From assembly GCA_964502465.1 (NCBI GenBank), contig CAZCWX010000228.1:1-6148 (forward strand): a stretch of 6,148 nt of DNA. The letters are read 5' to 3'. This DNA comes from CAZCWX01 sp964502465. GTDB taxonomy: Bacteria > Desulfobacterota > Binatia > Bin18. Under the pieces are notes generated by a model. That model was not told the origin of the DNA. It saw only the letters and a program-made list of their open reading frames with translations, and did no database searches. Positions 5,113 to 6,148 of this stretch are shown one piece after another (positions within the stretch are counted from its first letter, which is position 1; every line of letters starts with the position of its first letter). Made by a program: the position numbers and the translations under genes.

Positions 5113-5997
5113 ATGAAATGCGGATTGCAACTCGCCGGTGGTGCCGCAGTATGCAAAGGTGATGCGCTGAAAGAAGTTGCAGCGTTGGCAGAAGAGTTAG
5201 GGTTCGACTCCATCCTGATTGGCGACCACATTGTCATCCCTAAGCGCATCAATGCCCCCTGGCCGTATGATGAGTACGTCGAGGGCAAGACGCCGTACAG
5301 TGTCTATACCGAAATGGAGTGGCTGGACCCGTTTGATTCAATGGCGTTTGTGGCCGCAGTGACACAGCGAGTGCGGATTGGCATTAGTGTGCTTATTGTT
5401 CCCTACCGCCATCCCTTTGATGTCGCCCGCCGTGTTGCCACGATTGATGTGCTGTCTGGCGGACGGTTTGTCCTCGGGGTTGGCGTTGGCTGGTTGGAGG
5501 AAGAATTTCGTCTCCTCAACATTCCTTTCACAGAGCGGGCGCAGCGCACGCGAGAGTATGTGGCGATGATGAAAGCGCTGTGGACTGAGGAACAGCCACG
5601 ATTTTCTGGCCAATTCGTCGAGCTGAACGAAGACGTCAACGTCTTGCCTCGGCCACTGCAAAAGCCGCATCCACCAATCTGGGTTGGTGGAGAGTCTGTT
5701 CCTGCTCTGAAGCGCGTGGTCGAGTTCGGCAACGGTTGGCACATCGGATTACTGACCTTTGCCCAACTGCGGCCGCTGCATGACAAGCTCAAGCAACTGA
5801 TGGAACAGGCGGGTCGCGACTTCAACTCACTTGAACTCACCGCGTTGACGGATCCCAATCGCCTTTCACCGCAGGATATTCGCACGTATCGTGATTTTGG
5901 CGTGAAGGTTTTGTTTATGCTACCACTCAGCCGCAATACCACAGAACTCCTCGGCCAGATGCGTGTGTTTGCTGACGAGGTGAAAAGTGCTGTATAA
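5113..5997 (+). CDS. LLM-class flavin/F420-dependent oxidoreductase (TIGR03619-like)
   Basis: This is a complete 294-residue member of the bacterial luciferase-like (TIM-barrel) superfamily. It starts with a short beta strand (MKCGLQLAGG), then AEELGFDSILIGDHI (26-40), the DPF region at 72-74, VRIGISVLIVPYRHP (87-101), the highly typical LSGGRFVLGVGVGW (114-127), then PHPPIWVGG (185-193) and NGWH (207-210). Family members bind F420 or FMN and carry out hydride transfer to diverse substrates; the substrate cannot be read from sequence. No signal peptide or TM helix is present, so it is cytoplasmic. The length is normal. The start at 5113 is supported by AAGGAGG (5098-5104) with an 8-base gap. 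It appears to be transcribed alone and is divergent from the truncated exported-protein gene. TIGR03619 rather than another LLM subgroup is a judgement from overall pattern, as is F420 rather than FMN. Confidence 0.9.
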   Translation: MKCGLQLAGGAAVCKGDALKEVAALAEELGFDSILIGDHIVIPKRINAPWPYDEYVEGKTPYSVYTEMEWLDPFDSMAFVAAVTQRVRIGISVLIVPYRHPFDVARRVATIDVLSGGRFVLGVGVGWLEEEFRLLNIPFTERAQRTREYVAMMKALWTEEQPRFSGQFVELNEDVNVLPRPLQKPHPPIWVGGESVPALKRVVEFGNGWHIGLLTFAQLRPLHDKLKQLMEQAGRDFNSLELTALTDPNRLSPQDIRTYRDFGVKVLFMLPLSRNTTELLGQMRVFADEVKSAV

Positions 5998-6040
5998 GCA
6001 GGGAACGAACCTATCCCCTTTTTCTTGTAAAGGAGAAGGA

Positions 6041-6060
6041 GTGGTCAGCAGTGGTGAACA
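6041..6060. repeat. Short degenerate 10-bp tandem repeat
   Basis: GTGGTCAGCA is followed directly by GTGGTGAACA (8 of 10 positions identical), then AGTGGCAGCC, which keeps only GTGG. It lies in the non-coding stretch after the oxidoreductase gene. It may be a remnant of the GTGGTCAGT-type simple repeats often found between genes; too short to say more. Confidence 0.35.
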
Positions 6061-6104
6061 AGTGGCAGCCAGGCGAGGAGGGGACTGAGTAAAAAGGGAG
6101 AGGG

Positions 6105-6148
6105 TCACTTGTCGTTGTGGTTCGCTTCGTCAAAGACAGGTTCCTCTT
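6105..6148 (-). CDS. Possible C-terminal tail of a minus-strand gene (partial)
   Basis: On the minus strand, one frame entering from the right edge reads EEPVFDEANHNDK and then TGA at 6105-6107. The composition (acidic and polar, no odd runs) is like a normal protein C-terminus and would make a gene convergent with the oxidoreductase. Thirteen codons are far too few to recognise a family, and the other minus-strand frames are not excluded. Confidence 0.2.
   Translation of the reverse strand, partial: EEPVFDEANHNDK

Noticed and set aside
6041..6088. 15-codon GTG mini-gene after AAAGGAGAAGGA
   Set aside because: The ribosome binding site is acceptable, but the peptide is very short and overlaps a simple repeat; no evidence that it is a gene.
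6015..6099. CCCCTTTTT and AAAAAGGG as terminator arms
   Set aside because: The arms are nearly 70 bases apart with no pairing between them; a chance inverted pair of simple tracts.

Overview
The window looks like a piece of chromosome from an uncultured, moderately GC-rich Gram-negative-type bacterium. The clues are an MFS carrier of the monocarboxylate/oxalate type, a luciferase-like F420-type oxidoreductase, an N-terminal fragment resembling a DUF1329 exported protein, and intergenic DNA full of palindromic repeats of the sort common in Binatota/'Deltaproteobacteria', Entotheonella and similar lineages. The taxonomy is inferred from style only; no rRNA or marker gene is present.

Layout from left to right: (1) 2-568 (+) is the C-terminal half of an MFS transporter whose start lies outside the window. 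(2) 569-1176 is about 600 bases with no believable gene, carrying at least four different palindromic or repeat-like blocks: 668-732, 766-865, 937-994 and 1013-1080. (3) 1177-4669 (+) is a tightly coupled two-gene unit. The first gene is a 514-residue calcineurin-like metallophosphoesterase with all its metal-binding motifs and an unusually long insertion. Overlapping it by 11 bases is a 652-residue multidomain protein: trypsin-like serine protease with an intact His/Asp/Ser triad, then one membrane helix, a TolB/FlgO-like alpha/beta region and TPR-type repeats. (4) 4670-5112 holds four copies of a 7-base repeat next to a broken minus-strand gene. That gene keeps a very good ribosome binding site and signal peptide but loses its family sequence near 4733. 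A 143-base divergent intergenic region follows. (5) 5113-5997 (+) is a complete LLM-class flavin/F420-dependent oxidoreductase. (6) 5998-6148 is mostly non-coding, with a possible tail of a minus-strand gene at the very end.

The most interesting part is the phosphoesterase plus protease-TM-TPR pair. The start/stop overlap implies translational coupling and hence joint function. A soluble phosphoesterase paired with a signal-peptide-less, membrane-anchored trypsin-like protease carrying a scaffold domain looks more like a regulatory, signalling or conflict module than housekeeping metabolism. The pair sits between a repeat island and a truncated gene, as expected if it was inserted or the locus was rearranged. 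The specific function is unknown and any defence role is a hypothesis.
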